This document shows, piece after piece, positions 1 to 8,420 of a stretch of DNA of 64,000 nucleotides. A program made the translations under genes and the position numbers. The notes beneath the pieces were generated by a model, which saw only the letters and a list, made by a program, of their open reading frames with translations, searched no databases and was not told where the DNA came from. How positions within the stretch are numbered: position 1 is the stretch's first letter; each line of letters begins with the position of its first letter. The stretch is from UBA2421 sp002343075 (GTDB lineage Bacteria > Planctomycetota > Phycisphaerae > Tepidisphaerales > Tepidisphaeraceae), in NCBI GenBank assembly GCA_937982565.1, contig CALJLN010000045.1, positions 66,552 to 130,551 on the forward strand. The letters run 5' to 3'.

Positions 1-40
1 ACGCCTCATCCTTCTTGGGCAGATAATCCTTGATCGCCAT
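1..40 (-). CDS. Partial CDS running off the left edge (N-terminus only)
   Basis: A start codon at 40-38 on the minus strand opens MAIKDYLPKKDEA and runs out of the window. An AAGGGAAGGA Shine-Dalgarno-like stretch sits a few bases upstream (roughly 46-58). The 'KDYLPxxDxx' opening resembles the N-terminus of a common planctomycete hypothetical family that begins with a DYIP-type motif, but 13 residues do not allow an assignment. Confidence 0.5.
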   Translation of the reverse strand, partial: MAIKDYLPKKDEA

Positions 41-557
41 GTCGCATCCTTCCCTTTCTAATAGAAAAAGGACAGGCGACACGAGGCCCACGCGGGCCGA
101 GATATCGCCTTATCTTGGAGGTATCGGGTGGATGCGGAGACGAGTTAACTCCTCACAAGAGAATTCGCCGGATGAATGTGAAATCTCTCGCCGAAAACCC
201 CGCTGCCACTCGCCGGAACATCCGTTTCGAAATCGGCCGATCGGCCGCAAATGCTTCAACTCCGACTTGACAAACGTCCGCTCCGCGCGCGATCATCGAG
301 ATGTCAGTCGAGCGACCCGACCCGACCCGCCGGCTCGGCTGCCAAGGGTTCTTGACGCGTCGGCACCGACCTCTCGGCGCACAGCATCAGCGGCATCGGC
401 GACCCACCAATGCCGCAGGGTTCAACGGGGCCTCGGGGCGTGAAGGGTGGTTCTTGTGTTCTCGGCTTTCTTCAATTCATCGGCGGCAAAGATGTGCTCG
501 TTGTTCCGTCCGTCCGTCAGCAACGGGCATGCCTTTGATCCAAGAAATCGGGCCGCT
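41..557. other. Intergenic region between divergent genes
   Basis: No convincing gene is seen here. It holds the ribosome binding site of the leftward gene, a perfect 14-bp palindrome (234-247) and, on the plus strand, a possible promoter: TTGACA at 267-272 followed after 18 bp by GATCAT at 291-296 (four of six matches to the -10 consensus). If used, it gives a leader of about 260 nt for the delta-60 protein. Confidence 0.4.
234..247. repeat. 14-bp perfect palindrome CGGCCGATCGGCCG
   Basis: CGGCCGA is followed directly by its reverse complement TCGGCCG, with no loop, about 20 bp upstream of the candidate -35 element. It could be an operator for a dimeric repressor; GC-rich palindromes of this size can also occur by chance. 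Confidence 0.4.
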
Positions 558-3500
558 ATGGCCGTATTTAGCACCGATTTCCTGGAGTCTCGCCTCCACT
601 TCGGGTTTTCAGATTTCAGCTATGGCAACGGGGGCTTCATTACGACCGATATCGGGACGAGTTCGACCGACACTGTGTTCGACGTGGCGATCCAGCCAGA
701 TTTCAAGTCGGTGGTTGTTGGAAGCACGGGCAACGACTTTGCCATCGCGCGATACAGCAGCGATAGTTCATTGGACGAGGCTTTTGATACCGACGGCAAA
801 CTTGTACTGAATCTCGGCGGCACCGACATTGCACACGGTGTTGCGGTCCAACCCGACGCAAAGATTGTCGTGGTTGGTGAATCCGCCGGAAACTGGGCGT
901 TGACCCGCCTGAATGAGGACGGTTCACTGGACACTACGTTCGACAGCGACGGTAAGGTCTTCACTGACCTCGGCGCGAGCATTGACACGGCGTGGAGCGT
1001 TGTTCTCGATCCCGCGACAAACAAGATTTATGCTGCTGGGATTGGTGGCGACACCGGCGGGAACCCATATGTGGTCATCTGCCGCTACAACACCAACGGA
1101 TCACTCGACACCAGCTGGGATGGAGATGGTAAAAAGTACACTGGGTTCGCAAGCGACAACTGCGCGTATTCGATTCAACTCGATGGCAAAGTTGTAATCG
1201 CCGGAAAGCTCAACGGAAACTTCCTTATCGCGCGCTACAACACGAATGGCACGTTTGACACGTCATTTGATGGTGACGGAAGGCAAAGCGTCGACTTCGG
1301 AACATCCTCTGACAGCGGTTATGGCTTGGCCGTTCAAAGCGACGGAAAGCTCGTCGTTGCTGGGGTGAAAGGCACGGGTTCCAGTGGTCAGTTCGCGCTC
1401 GCCCGGCTGAACACCAACGGATCGTTGGATAGCACGTTTGGCTCGAGTGGAACGGTAACCACAAGCTTCACCGGTGGTAACGCCGCCGCATATGATGTGC
1501 GCGTCCTTGCCGACGGCCGAATCGTTGCCGTGGGTGGCGCGAATTCCGACTTTGCAATCGCCAAGTACAATTCAAACGGTACGCTCGACACAACGTTCGA
1601 TACCGACGGCCTGGCGACGCTTGACCTCGGCGCTACCGAGTTTATCCGCGCTGGAGATATCGACGGCGAAGGGGTTCTTACGGTAGCTGGTTCGTCGGGT
1701 TCAGATTTCGCACATTCGCGTGCCTACGTTGATCGACTGGTCGCCGCAACGGCGCCCAGCGCGTCGTCGACAGCTCCGTCGACGCTGCTTCTCAATTGGA
1801 GTGACGGCAATTTGGGCGAGTCGTCGTGGCGCGTCGAGCGTGACGCCTCTTCAACGTTTCCAGCTCCAGAGTCGATCCTAACTGGGAAAATGTATGAGGC
1901 AGAATGGCTCGACGGCGAATTGGAGGAAGGACACATCTATTATTATCGATTGACCGCGTTAAGCCCCAGCACTTCCTCAAGCGTATCATCCGCTTTCGCT
2001 GGTATTGCCGGTCCACAAAACGCGGGTTCATTTTTCATCGCCAACGGTGTGAACGCGCTTGATCGCGTTCTGACTTGGGATCAACCGTCCATCGCGTCCT
2101 ACGGTGCGGTCGAACTAGAGCGATCCACGGCGTCTGATTTCTCGCAGAATCTCACGACCATTTCCGTGTCGTCCGGTGCGATCACCGTGACCGACACATT
2201 GCCTGCGGCAGGCGACTATTACTACCGCATTCGGCGAGTTGGCAGCGGCACCAACGCACTTACTGGGCTGACGATTTCCGCAGCCTCGGAGTACGAGTAC
2301 GTGTCGACTAGCGACACCGCAAGCAGAAACACGGTGACAGCGCCGATCACGCTCGTTCGCGACGATCTCTATTCGCGTTCCGGGGTAAGTGATCTTGCTC
2401 CGGATGGAAGTCGATACATCCTCGTTGGCGATGGTAACTCGCTTCATTTCAGTGGGGTCGGCACCAACACCAATACCCAGCAAAACAAGAGTTGGTTCGC
2501 GAATCAGACAGATGAGTCTGTCCGTCCCCAAGCAGATATCAACTGGTCAATTACGACCACCCCGGGTGGTACCAACGTCGTGAGCTACCGCGGATACAAC
2601 GCTGCTCATATCTTCTCAGGCGTCGGAAATCAGTACAAAATCGCGATGAACATCACTCCTGCGGGGGGCACGCTGCTTCAACCTGTGTCCGGCCAGGCCG
2701 AAACGGCAACCGTGTACGTTCGCGTGGTCGCCAACGCGCGCGACTCGGCTAATCGGACGATTTATGTCGCAGGCGATCAGGATACGGGCGCACACTCAGA
2801 GTCGGATTTCACTCCCACAGGTCCAACCCAGACTCCGCCAGACCCCGAGCGCGGCCTGCTCGATGCCAAACCGATCAAACTTCGAGACCTTCAACGGTTC
2901 TGTTTCAAACGCGGGTTTACACAGGATTTCAAAATTCTTTTCAAACGGAATCGCACTTTCAACTTTCAGCTGCGCAATCCGTATTCGGGCGGTAGTGGAA
3001 CCGCTGACGTTGCTTTTCAACCGTTTCGCTTGACCAACATCGGAAGCGGGGGTGTCAGCTCACCGGCGTTTACAAACGTGCTGATTAGTGCGTACGGCTC
3101 CGGAGCGCTTCCTCTCCCAACATTCGATCTGCGCGCTGGTACGACGTTCAGCGCACTTGAGTACGCTGCAAATGGGAACAATCAATTCATCGACATCAAC
3201 TCTATTCGGATGCTCGGTTCACTCGCGATTTCAGCCGACAAGAAGACGATCAATCCGCGCGGGCAGGTGCTGAACCCACGCGGTTCCGTCCTTTCGATAT
3301 CGAGCGTCAAGTACGACCATGTGAATTTTGGAGTGAACACCAATCACAGTTCGCTAAATGGGTTCCTCATTCAGAACGTCGAGACCGTTTCTAGTCCGAA
3401 CAGTTCAGAACTTGGACCGACAGGCAACTACTTTGCATACCTCGCAGGTGGATCGAATGTTTTTATCAACAAGTGCAAGACGGGAGACACGCTGCAGAAG

Positions 3501-4481
3501 GATCACAACATGCGGCTGTTCGCCGACCGCCTGACGATTGCCGATTGCGATCTGCGAAACGTCACGGATTGGAGTAGGTTCATCGGTCAACTTGATAAGG
3601 ATCATCTGGACGATGGAAACACGAGCGGCGCAGACCGAAAAGGAATGCATACCATTCGACTGAACGACGGCGATTACATTTGGGCCACGGGAAATCGCAT
3701 CACCGGTGGTCAGATTTATGTGGGCAAGTTCGAGAGGGGCAATAATACGACGTTCAGCGATGGAATCGTCAAGTACTTCGTTTTTGAGCGCAATCGGGTT
3801 TTGGCGGACAGCAATGAGACTAATGCCGATTTCATTCGCCAGCCCGAAGCAACGCCCGGGACAACGGGCGCGTACAGCTACAAAATCAACGACGCTAGAA
3901 TTTTCATCAATGTCAAAGGCAACAGCAGCGGAGCGAAATTTGGCGTGTTGCGCAACAACCTGATTGAAAGCACGAATTCACCCTATGGGGTCGTTCAGAT
4001 GCGCGTCAACGACGACGCGAACTACAAGTTCCTGCAGAACACCATCCGCTACCGGGGAGACGTTGGAACACCGGATTCATTCTTGAGGCTGGAGCGCCTT
4101 GGAACCGGCGACGGCGATTGCGCCATCTATGGGAATCTATTCGCTGAAGCTCCCAATGGCACGAAGGCAGTCAGACTGAGCGGGACCAATGCTCTGGCAG
4201 CCATTACGACCGGGAGCACCGTTCTAAAGGGCCACAACGTATTCGACTCCGCTTCCGCCTACATGGTCGGAACATCTACACCGACCTTGTCAAGCTGGAA
4301 CGCACTCGGTGGAAGCGCCGATTTCGAGGCCGAGGCGACGATCGCGCGACTCACCGCAGTTCCGACACTCGTGAGCGGAGCCATTGAACGCAATTTTGAT
4401 GTCGTCGGTGTCATCGACGACTTCGATGGGGGCACAGCGCGTCCGACAACAGGGCGGACTGCCGGTGCGTACGAGTTATAG
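558..4481 (+). CDS. Large exported delta-60 repeat / FnIII / beta-helix protein
   Basis: A protein of 1307 residues if started at 558. The frame stays open back to 447, but the start at 558 puts FLESRLHFGFSDFSYGNGGF at the N-terminus, which looks like a worn LEPR-XLL signal followed by the usual 'D..FG.GG' opening of delta-60 proteins. Residues about 20-390 carry delta-60 repeats (GSLDTTFDSDGKV, GTLDTTFDTDG and similar), predicted to fold as a propeller. Two fibronectin-III-like modules follow (about 394-570), then a beta-rich module, then from about 800 to the end a right-handed parallel beta-helix region (NNxxI/NxFxxN turns, DHLDDG). There are no catalytic residues that I can assign. It is probably a cell-surface or matrix protein; the C-terminal helix may bind or cleave polysaccharide. 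The start codon is uncertain. Confidence 0.75.
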   Translation: MAVFSTDFLESRLHFGFSDFSYGNGGFITTDIGTSSTDTVFDVAIQPDFKSVVVGSTGNDFAIARYSSDSSLDEAFDTDGKLVLNLGGTDIAHGVAVQPDAKIVVVGESAGNWALTRLNEDGSLDTTFDSDGKVFTDLGASIDTAWSVVLDPATNKIYAAGIGGDTGGNPYVVICRYNTNGSLDTSWDGDGKKYTGFASDNCAYSIQLDGKVVIAGKLNGNFLIARYNTNGTFDTSFDGDGRQSVDFGTSSDSGYGLAVQSDGKLVVAGVKGTGSSGQFALARLNTNGSLDSTFGSSGTVTTSFTGGNAAAYDVRVLADGRIVAVGGANSDFAIAKYNSNGTLDTTFDTDGLATLDLGATEFIRAGDIDGEGVLTVAGSSGSDFAHSRAYVDRLVAATAPSASSTAPSTLLLNWSDGNLGESSWRVERDASSTFPAPESILTGKMYEAEWLDGELEEGHIYYYRLTALSPSTSSSVSSAFAGIAGPQNAGSFFIANGVNALDRVLTWDQPSIASYGAVELERSTASDFSQNLTTISVSSGAITVTDTLPAAGDYYYRIRRVGSGTNALTGLTISAASEYEYVSTSDTASRNTVTAPITLVRDDLYSRSGVSDLAPDGSRYILVGDGNSLHFSGVGTNTNTQQNKSWFANQTDESVRPQADINWSITTTPGGTNVVSYRGYNAAHIFSGVGNQYKIAMNITPAGGTLLQPVSGQAETATVYVRVVANARDSANRTIYVAGDQDTGAHSESDFTPTGPTQTPPDPERGLLDAKPIKLRDLQRFCFKRGFTQDFKILFKRNRTFNFQLRNPYSGGSGTADVAFQPFRLTNIGSGGVSSPAFTNVLISAYGSGALPLPTFDLRAGTTFSALEYAANGNNQFIDINSIRMLGSLAISADKKTINPRGQVLNPRGSVLSISSVKYDHVNFGVNTNHSSLNGFLIQNVETVSSPNSSELGPTGNYFAYLAGGSNVFINKCKTGDTLQKDHNMRLFADRLTIADCDLRNVTDWSRFIGQLDKDHLDDGNTSGADRKGMHTIRLNDGDYIWATGNRITGGQIYVGKFERGNNTTFSDGIVKYFVFERNRVLADSNETNADFIRQPEATPGTTGAYSYKINDARIFINVKGNSSGAKFGVLRNNLIESTNSPYGVVQMRVNDDANYKFLQNTIRYRGDVGTPDSFLRLERLGTGDGDCAIYGNLFAEAPNGTKAVRLSGTNALAAITTGSTVLKGHNVFDSASAYMVGTSTPTLSSWNALGGSADFEAEATIARLTAVPTLVSGAIERNFDVVGVIDDFDGGTARPTTGRTAGAYEL

Positions 4482-4512
4482 TCGTTCTTAGATTTCGATC
4501 TGGGTTAGAATC

Positions 4513-5832
4513 ATGCGTACCTCCACATTGCTTCGCGCACAGCTTGAGAGCCTCGAACATCGGATCACTCTGGCGGCAAGTGCGAGTCTGGATTCATCCG
4601 GACTGCTCACAATCCTCGGAACGGATAGTTTCGATCAAATCAGGCTGTCCCTTGTAAACCATGTGATTAGAGTTCGTGTTTCGACCGATTTTACACCTGC
4701 CCTCTCTCGCGACTTTGCATCAGGGGCCGTTTCCCGAATCAGTATCGACGCTGGCGCTGGGGGCGATGGGGTGACGGTCGATCCGCTCATCGAGCATCCT
4801 GTGACGGTTCGTGGGGGCGCGGGCAGGGACAATTTGTCAACGGTGCCACCGGGGGCGACCATTCTTAGTGACTTCCGGGATTCTTTGGCCCCCCCCGAGA
4901 ATTCGCTAATCCAATACATTGAGGAAGATGTTTTTTTCGTTCCTTCCTCATTCGAGTTTACGGTGGAGACGACACACGATCCGGTGCCATTGCTGAATGT
5001 GACGCTTTCGTTAAGCAATGGTGAGTTCGCAAATGAGAGTTGGCCGTTCAATTCTGACGGGATTGTCATTCGGCTCTCGGATCCGAGCGACATCGTGTCC
5101 GTCAGCAATCAACCTGGCACATTTCCGCTACATCTGCAAACCGGACTCGGCGCAGATACGATCACCGTACGCGGCGAAGGATTAATTTCGGTGGACGCTG
5201 GCGGCGGACCCGACATCATTAACGGAGGGACGTTTGCAGGCGGACCCGCTCCAACGCTAATAGGTGGAAGCGGCGATGATTCCATTGAGGGAAGCATCTC
5301 GGCGGACGTCATCAGCGGAGGTTCAGGCAGCGACACAATCCGCGCCAACGGCGGAGCCGACACACTTGAAGGCGGAAGCGGAAACGATCGGTTTGAGTAT
5401 CCGTCTGGAGATTTCGTCCTCAGCGGCGGTGCGGGCATCGACAAAGTCAGCTATGAGGGAAGCGACTTTAGCGTAAGCCTGAGTCTCGACAGCATCGCCA
5501 ACGATGGACCAACCGGCAGCGCGGGTAATGTAGCCAGCGATGTGGAAAATCTCACCGGCGGAGACAGAGCCGATTCCTTGCACGGCAGCAACACGGCAAA
5601 CGTGCTCGTGGGTGGTGGCGGTGACGATACCCTCCGCGGCGGGGCCGGCAACGATACGCTCATCGGCGGCGGTGGTCGCGACAAACTCTACGGCGACGCC
5701 GGCGATGATCTGCTGCCCGGCCGCGGCGGGAGCAAAGACCGCCTCGATGGCGGCGACGGAACCGACACCGCCACCGCCGATGCCGGGCCGGATGTGTTTG
5801 ATCTGGTGTTCAATGTCGAGACCGTCAACTGA
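4513..5832 (+). CDS. LEPR-XLL-type exported RTX calcium-binding protein
   Basis: A protein of 439 residues. The N-terminus, with LESLEHRITLAA at residues 11-22, is a variant of the planctomycete LEPR-XLL signal that marks exported proteins. Residues about 240-425 contain nonapeptide RTX repeats (GGSGDDSIEG, GGSGSDTIRA, GGGGDDTLRG, GGAGNDTLIG), which fold as a calcium-filled parallel beta-roll. The middle part (60-230) is beta-rich and unassigned. It starts 31 bp after the upstream delta-60 gene on the same strand, so the two may be co-transcribed. No toxin or enzyme domain is visible, so 'haemolysin-type' refers only to the repeats. Related RTX proteins lie at 13041-15599 and 61989-63620. Confidence 0.8.
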   Translation: MRTSTLLRAQLESLEHRITLAASASLDSSGLLTILGTDSFDQIRLSLVNHVIRVRVSTDFTPALSRDFASGAVSRISIDAGAGGDGVTVDPLIEHPVTVRGGAGRDNLSTVPPGATILSDFRDSLAPPENSLIQYIEEDVFFVPSSFEFTVETTHDPVPLLNVTLSLSNGEFANESWPFNSDGIVIRLSDPSDIVSVSNQPGTFPLHLQTGLGADTITVRGEGLISVDAGGGPDIINGGTFAGGPAPTLIGGSGDDSIEGSISADVISGGSGSDTIRANGGADTLEGGSGNDRFEYPSGDFVLSGGAGIDKVSYEGSDFSVSLSLDSIANDGPTGSAGNVASDVENLTGGDRADSLHGSNTANVLVGGGGDDTLRGGAGNDTLIGGGGRDKLYGDAGDDLLPGRGGSKDRLDGGDGTDTATADAGPDVFDLVFNVETVN

Positions 5833-5849
5833 CAGGAGGCTTGACGAAC

Positions 5850-6102
5850 GCACCGGATCTTTCGCGAATGTCCCTGAAAGCCTGATCTACGTCCCCGGAA
5901 GTTTCGGGGACGCCCCCGGAACTTCAGCTACTTCCCCCGAAACCTCAATCTATGCCCCCGGAACTTCAGTTACTGCCCCCGGAAGTTCCGGGGACGCCCG
6001 CGGAACTTCAAATACTTCCCCCGAAACTTATATCGATGCCCTCGGAACTTTCGGGGACGCCCCCGGAACTTATATCTAGGCCCCTGGAACTTTCGGGGGA
6101 TT
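5850..6102 (+). repeat. 21-bp tandem repeat, about 12 units
   Basis: Units start every 21 bp at 5850, 5871, 5892, 5913, 5934, 5955, 5976, 5997, 6018, 6039, 6060 and 6081; the last is 22 bp. The core is CCCCCGGAACTTC plus a variable eight-base tail. Several units contain GGAAGTTTCGGGG or GGAAGTTCCGGGG, so neighbouring copies can pair as inverted repeats. The array starts 18 bp after the RTX stop codon. Because 21 is a multiple of three, two frames read as heptapeptide repeats, but no start codon and ribosome site were found that would make it a separate gene. Confidence 0.9.
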
Positions 6103-6180
6103 CCCGCGAGGTCGGGTTAGCGGCCCTGCGTGGGTTGGCTGTGCGGCGATGAGGGGAATATCGGGCGGAGAAGAGAAAGG

Positions 6181-6250
6181 GGTCAGGAGTCAGGAATCAG
6201 GAGTCGGGAGTCAGGGGTCAGGAATCAGTTGACCGCTGACCCCTGAACCC
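6181..6250. repeat. GTCAGGA short direct repeats with an 11-bp inverted repeat
   Basis: Six or seven loose copies of GTCAGGA/ATCAGGA run from 6182 to 6228. Part of this forms a perfect hairpin: TCAGGGGTCAG at 6211-6221 pairs with CTGACCCCTGA at 6236-6246 across a 14-nt loop. It may act as a terminator or a REP-like element between the RTX region and the ASCH gene. No T-tract follows. Confidence 0.7.
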
Positions 6251-6423
6251 TGAACCCTTCTCAATCTCGCGCCTCGGTTGGCCGATGTTGGCTGATATGG
6301 AAACGCCAATCACCGTGCGGCGGTTGGGTAAGGTGGATGCACAGGCGACGATCGCGCCGCGGGTGGGGGGCAGGTGTTGGAGTCGGCGGGGGTGAAGCGG
6401 GCGTTGCCCGAGGCGGCTTGACG

Positions 6424-6867
6424 ATGCTTGCACTATCGATTCGACAGCCATACGCGGAACTGATCCTGCGCGGGATCAAGACGATGGAGTTTCGGTCGCG
6501 CCGGACGACGCTCATCGGGCAGCGGTTTTATATCTACGCTGCGGGGAAGAAGTGGAACGGCGCGACGGCGGAGGCGACGGCGGAGGCGACGGCGGAGGCG
6601 AAGGTGGCGGGAAAGGCGGGGAATTCGATCTGGTCGCGTGATGTTGCCGCGGCGACGGCGCCGCCTTGGATGGTGGAGCTTGCCGATGCGCTTCGGCTAT
6701 TCCGCCACGAGCTTCCCACCGGGGTGATTGTGGGCAGCGCGATGATCGATGCGGTGACTCAGCGCGATGACGGGATGTGGCAATGGCACCTTGCGGGAGT
6801 GGAGCGGGCGAAACGGCTGAGAAAGCCGGCGCGTCACCCGCAGCCGGCGTGGTTTCGGCCGTTCTGA
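6424..6867 (+). CDS. ASCH domain-containing protein
   Basis: A protein of 147 residues. The N-terminus MLALSIRQPYAELILRGIKT followed by MEFRSRR is the typical ASCH opening (RxPYAexIlxGxKxxExR), a PUA-like fold thought to bind RNA. The C-terminal half (VIVGSAMIDAVTQ, then WHLAGVERAKRL) completes the small beta-barrel. Residues about 43-57 are an insert of alternating Ala-Thr-Ala-Glu made by a perfect DNA repeat (GCGACGGCGGAG units at about 6560-6605), which looks like recent slippage expansion in a surface loop. An upstream in-frame start at 6337 was passed over because it would add a low-complexity Arg/Gly stretch. Confidence 0.8.
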   Translation: MLALSIRQPYAELILRGIKTMEFRSRRTTLIGQRFYIYAAGKKWNGATAEATAEATAEAKVAGKAGNSIWSRDVAAATAPPWMVELADALRLFRHELPTGVIVGSAMIDAVTQRDDGMWQWHLAGVERAKRLRKPARHPQPAWFRPF

Positions 6868-6929
6868 GCGCGCGATGACCGTCGGCGGGGCTTTGTGTGA
6901 CGGGAGTGGGCGGGTTAGAACATATCGCG

Positions 6930-7268
6930 ATGGCCTGGACGAGTTTGTGTGATGTGGATGAGCTGATTCCCGATCAAGGCAAGTATGTCGAGATCGACGG
7001 GTTTCAACTGGCGGTGTTTCTGCACGGGGGCAAGGTGTTTGTCATGGACAATCTGTGCCCGCACGCCGGAGGGAGCATGGCCGGCGGGTGGGTGGAAGAC
7101 GGGTGCGCGGTGTGCCCATGGCACGCGTGGGCATTCAAACTCGACACGGGAGAACTGCACGACGGGGGCGCGTTCGGCGGCGGGGTGATGATCCGAACGT
7201 ATCCGGTGAGGATGTTTTCCCGCGAAGGCAAACCCGACCTGGTGCAGGCGGACTTGCCGATGGTGTGA
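6930..7268 (+). CDS. Rieske [2Fe-2S] ferredoxin-like protein
   Basis: A protein of 112 residues, the usual length of stand-alone Rieske or NirD-like proteins. Both cluster-binding boxes are intact: CPH (in NLCPHAGGSM) and CPWH (in AVCPWHAWAF), so a 2Fe-2S cluster with Cys2His2 ligation is expected. No membrane segment or signal is seen, so it is cytoplasmic. It would pass electrons to a partner oxygenase or reductase, which is not encoded nearby. The frame is open to 6897, but the start at 6930 gives the conventional 'MAWxxLCxVDEL' N-terminus. Confidence 0.85.
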   Translation: MAWTSLCDVDELIPDQGKYVEIDGFQLAVFLHGGKVFVMDNLCPHAGGSMAGGWVEDGCAVCPWHAWAFKLDTGELHDGGAFGGGVMIRTYPVRMFSREGKPDLVQADLPMV

Positions 7269-7322
7269 TCTTGAGCCGATTGAAGTTGCCCGCTTCGCAT
7301 GCCGAAAGCTAGAATGGTGGTT

Positions 7323-7706
7323 ATGAAGACGTTGCAGATTACGATGAAAGCCCGTTCGGTTGAGCGGTTGGATACGCTGGTGAAATCAAGGCAGACCAAC
7401 CGGTCGGCCATGATTCGCGCGCTCATCGACGACGCCTATCACAAGGCGCTGATCAAAGAGAAAGAACGCACTCATCGTGACGGGTATCTGAAAATTCCTG
7501 TGACCAGAGACGAGTTCGGCGGCTCCGCTGATGACAAAGAGGGTTGGACGGACGATTGGGATGTCTGGGAGAAGCTATGGAAAGAGTGGAGCGCGGCGAA
7601 ATCCGATGGTGCGCGTTCGAAAGACCGAACAAAACGCGCCCGGTCCTCCTCCTCACCCGCGATGCGTCGATCCCCTACCTCGACGAAGTCACGGTCGCGG
7701 AAATAA
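7323..7706 (+). CDS. Ribbon-helix-helix antitoxin of a MazEF-like pair
   Basis: A protein of 127 residues starting MKTLQITMKARSVERLDTL, a typical MetJ/Arc-type ribbon-helix-helix (one strand and two helices, residues 1-45) that would bind DNA as a dimer. It should neutralise the downstream MazF-like toxin and autoregulate the operon. Oddly, the frame runs 130 bp into the toxin gene, so about its last 43 residues (Arg/Ser-rich, low complexity) are read from toxin-coding DNA. Usual antitoxin/toxin overlaps are only a few bases. Either the tail is real, or an ancestral stop was lost. An alternative start lies at 7299. Confidence 0.75.
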   Translation: MKTLQITMKARSVERLDTLVKSRQTNRSAMIRALIDDAYHKALIKEKERTHRDGYLKIPVTRDEFGGSADDKEGWTDDWDVWEKLWKEWSAAKSDGARSKDRTKRARSSSSPAMRRSPTSTKSRSRK

Positions 7707-7906
7707 GTTCCCGAGTTCGGGGGATCGCTTCAGAAGTGCCGCTTTCCGAGGTCGACTGGATGCCGAAAGAGTGTGCGGTCAATCTGGATCATGTTCGTAC
7801 AGTGCGGAAGGAACGGCTGGGAAAGCGGATAGCGAGCCTGTCGCCGGAGAAGATGCGTGCAGTCAGGATCGCGCTGCTTTTTGCGCTGGGATTTGACGAC
7901 CGGTAG
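7577..7906 (+). CDS. mazF: MazF/PemK-family mRNA interferase toxin
   Basis: A protein of 109 residues, the normal MazF size. The start MERVERGEIRWCAFERP followed by TRPVLLLTRD matches the MazF signature (RGdIwwv.l....rPvlvls.d). VPLSEVDWMPKECAVNLDHV and the Arg-rich RTVRKERLGKRIASL match the conserved second half, including the arginine next to the catalytic site. It is expected to cleave mRNA at short motifs when the antitoxin is degraded. The gene begins inside the antitoxin frame (130-bp overlap), so translation of the two is probably coupled. Starting at 7544 would extend the N-terminus without improving the family match. Confidence 0.85.
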   Translation: MERVERGEIRWCAFERPNKTRPVLLLTRDASIPYLDEVTVAEISSRVRGIASEVPLSEVDWMPKECAVNLDHVRTVRKERLGKRIASLSPEKMRAVRIALLFALGFDDR

Positions 7907-7913
7907 AGGCGCA

Positions 7914-8348
7914 TCATTCAATCGTCATGATGTAAGCGACCAGATCATCCACATCCTGCAGCGATCGCGGGGGTTTTTGGTAGTCGATAGCGGGCATGGT
8001 CGGGCCGTAACCCTGCATGATCTTGTTGTTGGGGTTGATGATGGCCCATTTTACATGGTTTTCGTCGACGCGCTCGCTGCTGCCATCGGTGTATTGCACC
8101 TCGGAGCCGAAATAGCCTTTCATGGTTGGGCCGAGGCCGTCGTCGCCGTTGGTACTGTGGCAGGTGTTGCAACTGAGTTGTTTGAAGAGCAGCTTTCCGC
8201 GGTCGGCGACGCCTTTGCTTTCACGGGTGGTGGCCTGTGCAAGGGAACGTGCGATGGAAGCATCAGTGGCGCGGGCGGGGCGCAGGCAGGCAATGCCGAG
8301 AAGAACCGAGTTAACAGCCACGAGAATGAGGATTGCCGAGCGATTCAT
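7914..8348 (-). CDS. Exported mono-haem cytochrome c
   Basis: A protein of 144 residues with an N-terminal signal or anchor (MNRSAILILVAVNSVLLGIA) and a single haem attachment site CNTCH at about residues 60-64; the distal methionine is probably in GYGPTMPAID. The layout (GKLLFKQLSCNTCH...GPTMKGYFG...DGSSERVDENHVKWAI) resembles the class I cytochrome c domain attached to cytochrome c oxidase subunit II. It should act as a periplasmic electron carrier. It is convergent with the mazF gene (7-bp gap) and divergent from the glycosyltransferase. No oxidase genes are adjacent. Confidence 0.85.
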   Translation of the reverse strand: MNRSAILILVAVNSVLLGIACLRPARATDASIARSLAQATTRESKGVADRGKLLFKQLSCNTCHSTNGDDGLGPTMKGYFGSEVQYTDGSSERVDENHVKWAIINPNNKIMQGYGPTMPAIDYQKPPRSLQDVDDLVAYIMTIE

Positions 8349-8420
8349 GCCTGTCTCCGAGTCGGCAGGGTGCCAAACGCGCCGCCGCCGCAGTTAGGTT
8401 GTGTTGATGGCCGATAGTAC

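Larger units (their letters stand above)
5833..6423. other. Non-coding region dominated by two repeat types
   Basis: Apart from the 21-bp array and the GTCAGGA repeat block there is nothing that I can call. The stretch 6261-6423 is GC-rich and shows no ribosome binding site or coding signal. Confidence 0.5.

Noticed and set aside
5540..6079. Open frame on the plus strand coding heptapeptide repeats (APGTS-like) through the 21-bp array
   Set aside because: Its first half is out of frame inside the RTX gene, which has clear domain support, and no ribosome site or start belongs to the repeat part. The open frame follows from the 21-bp period.
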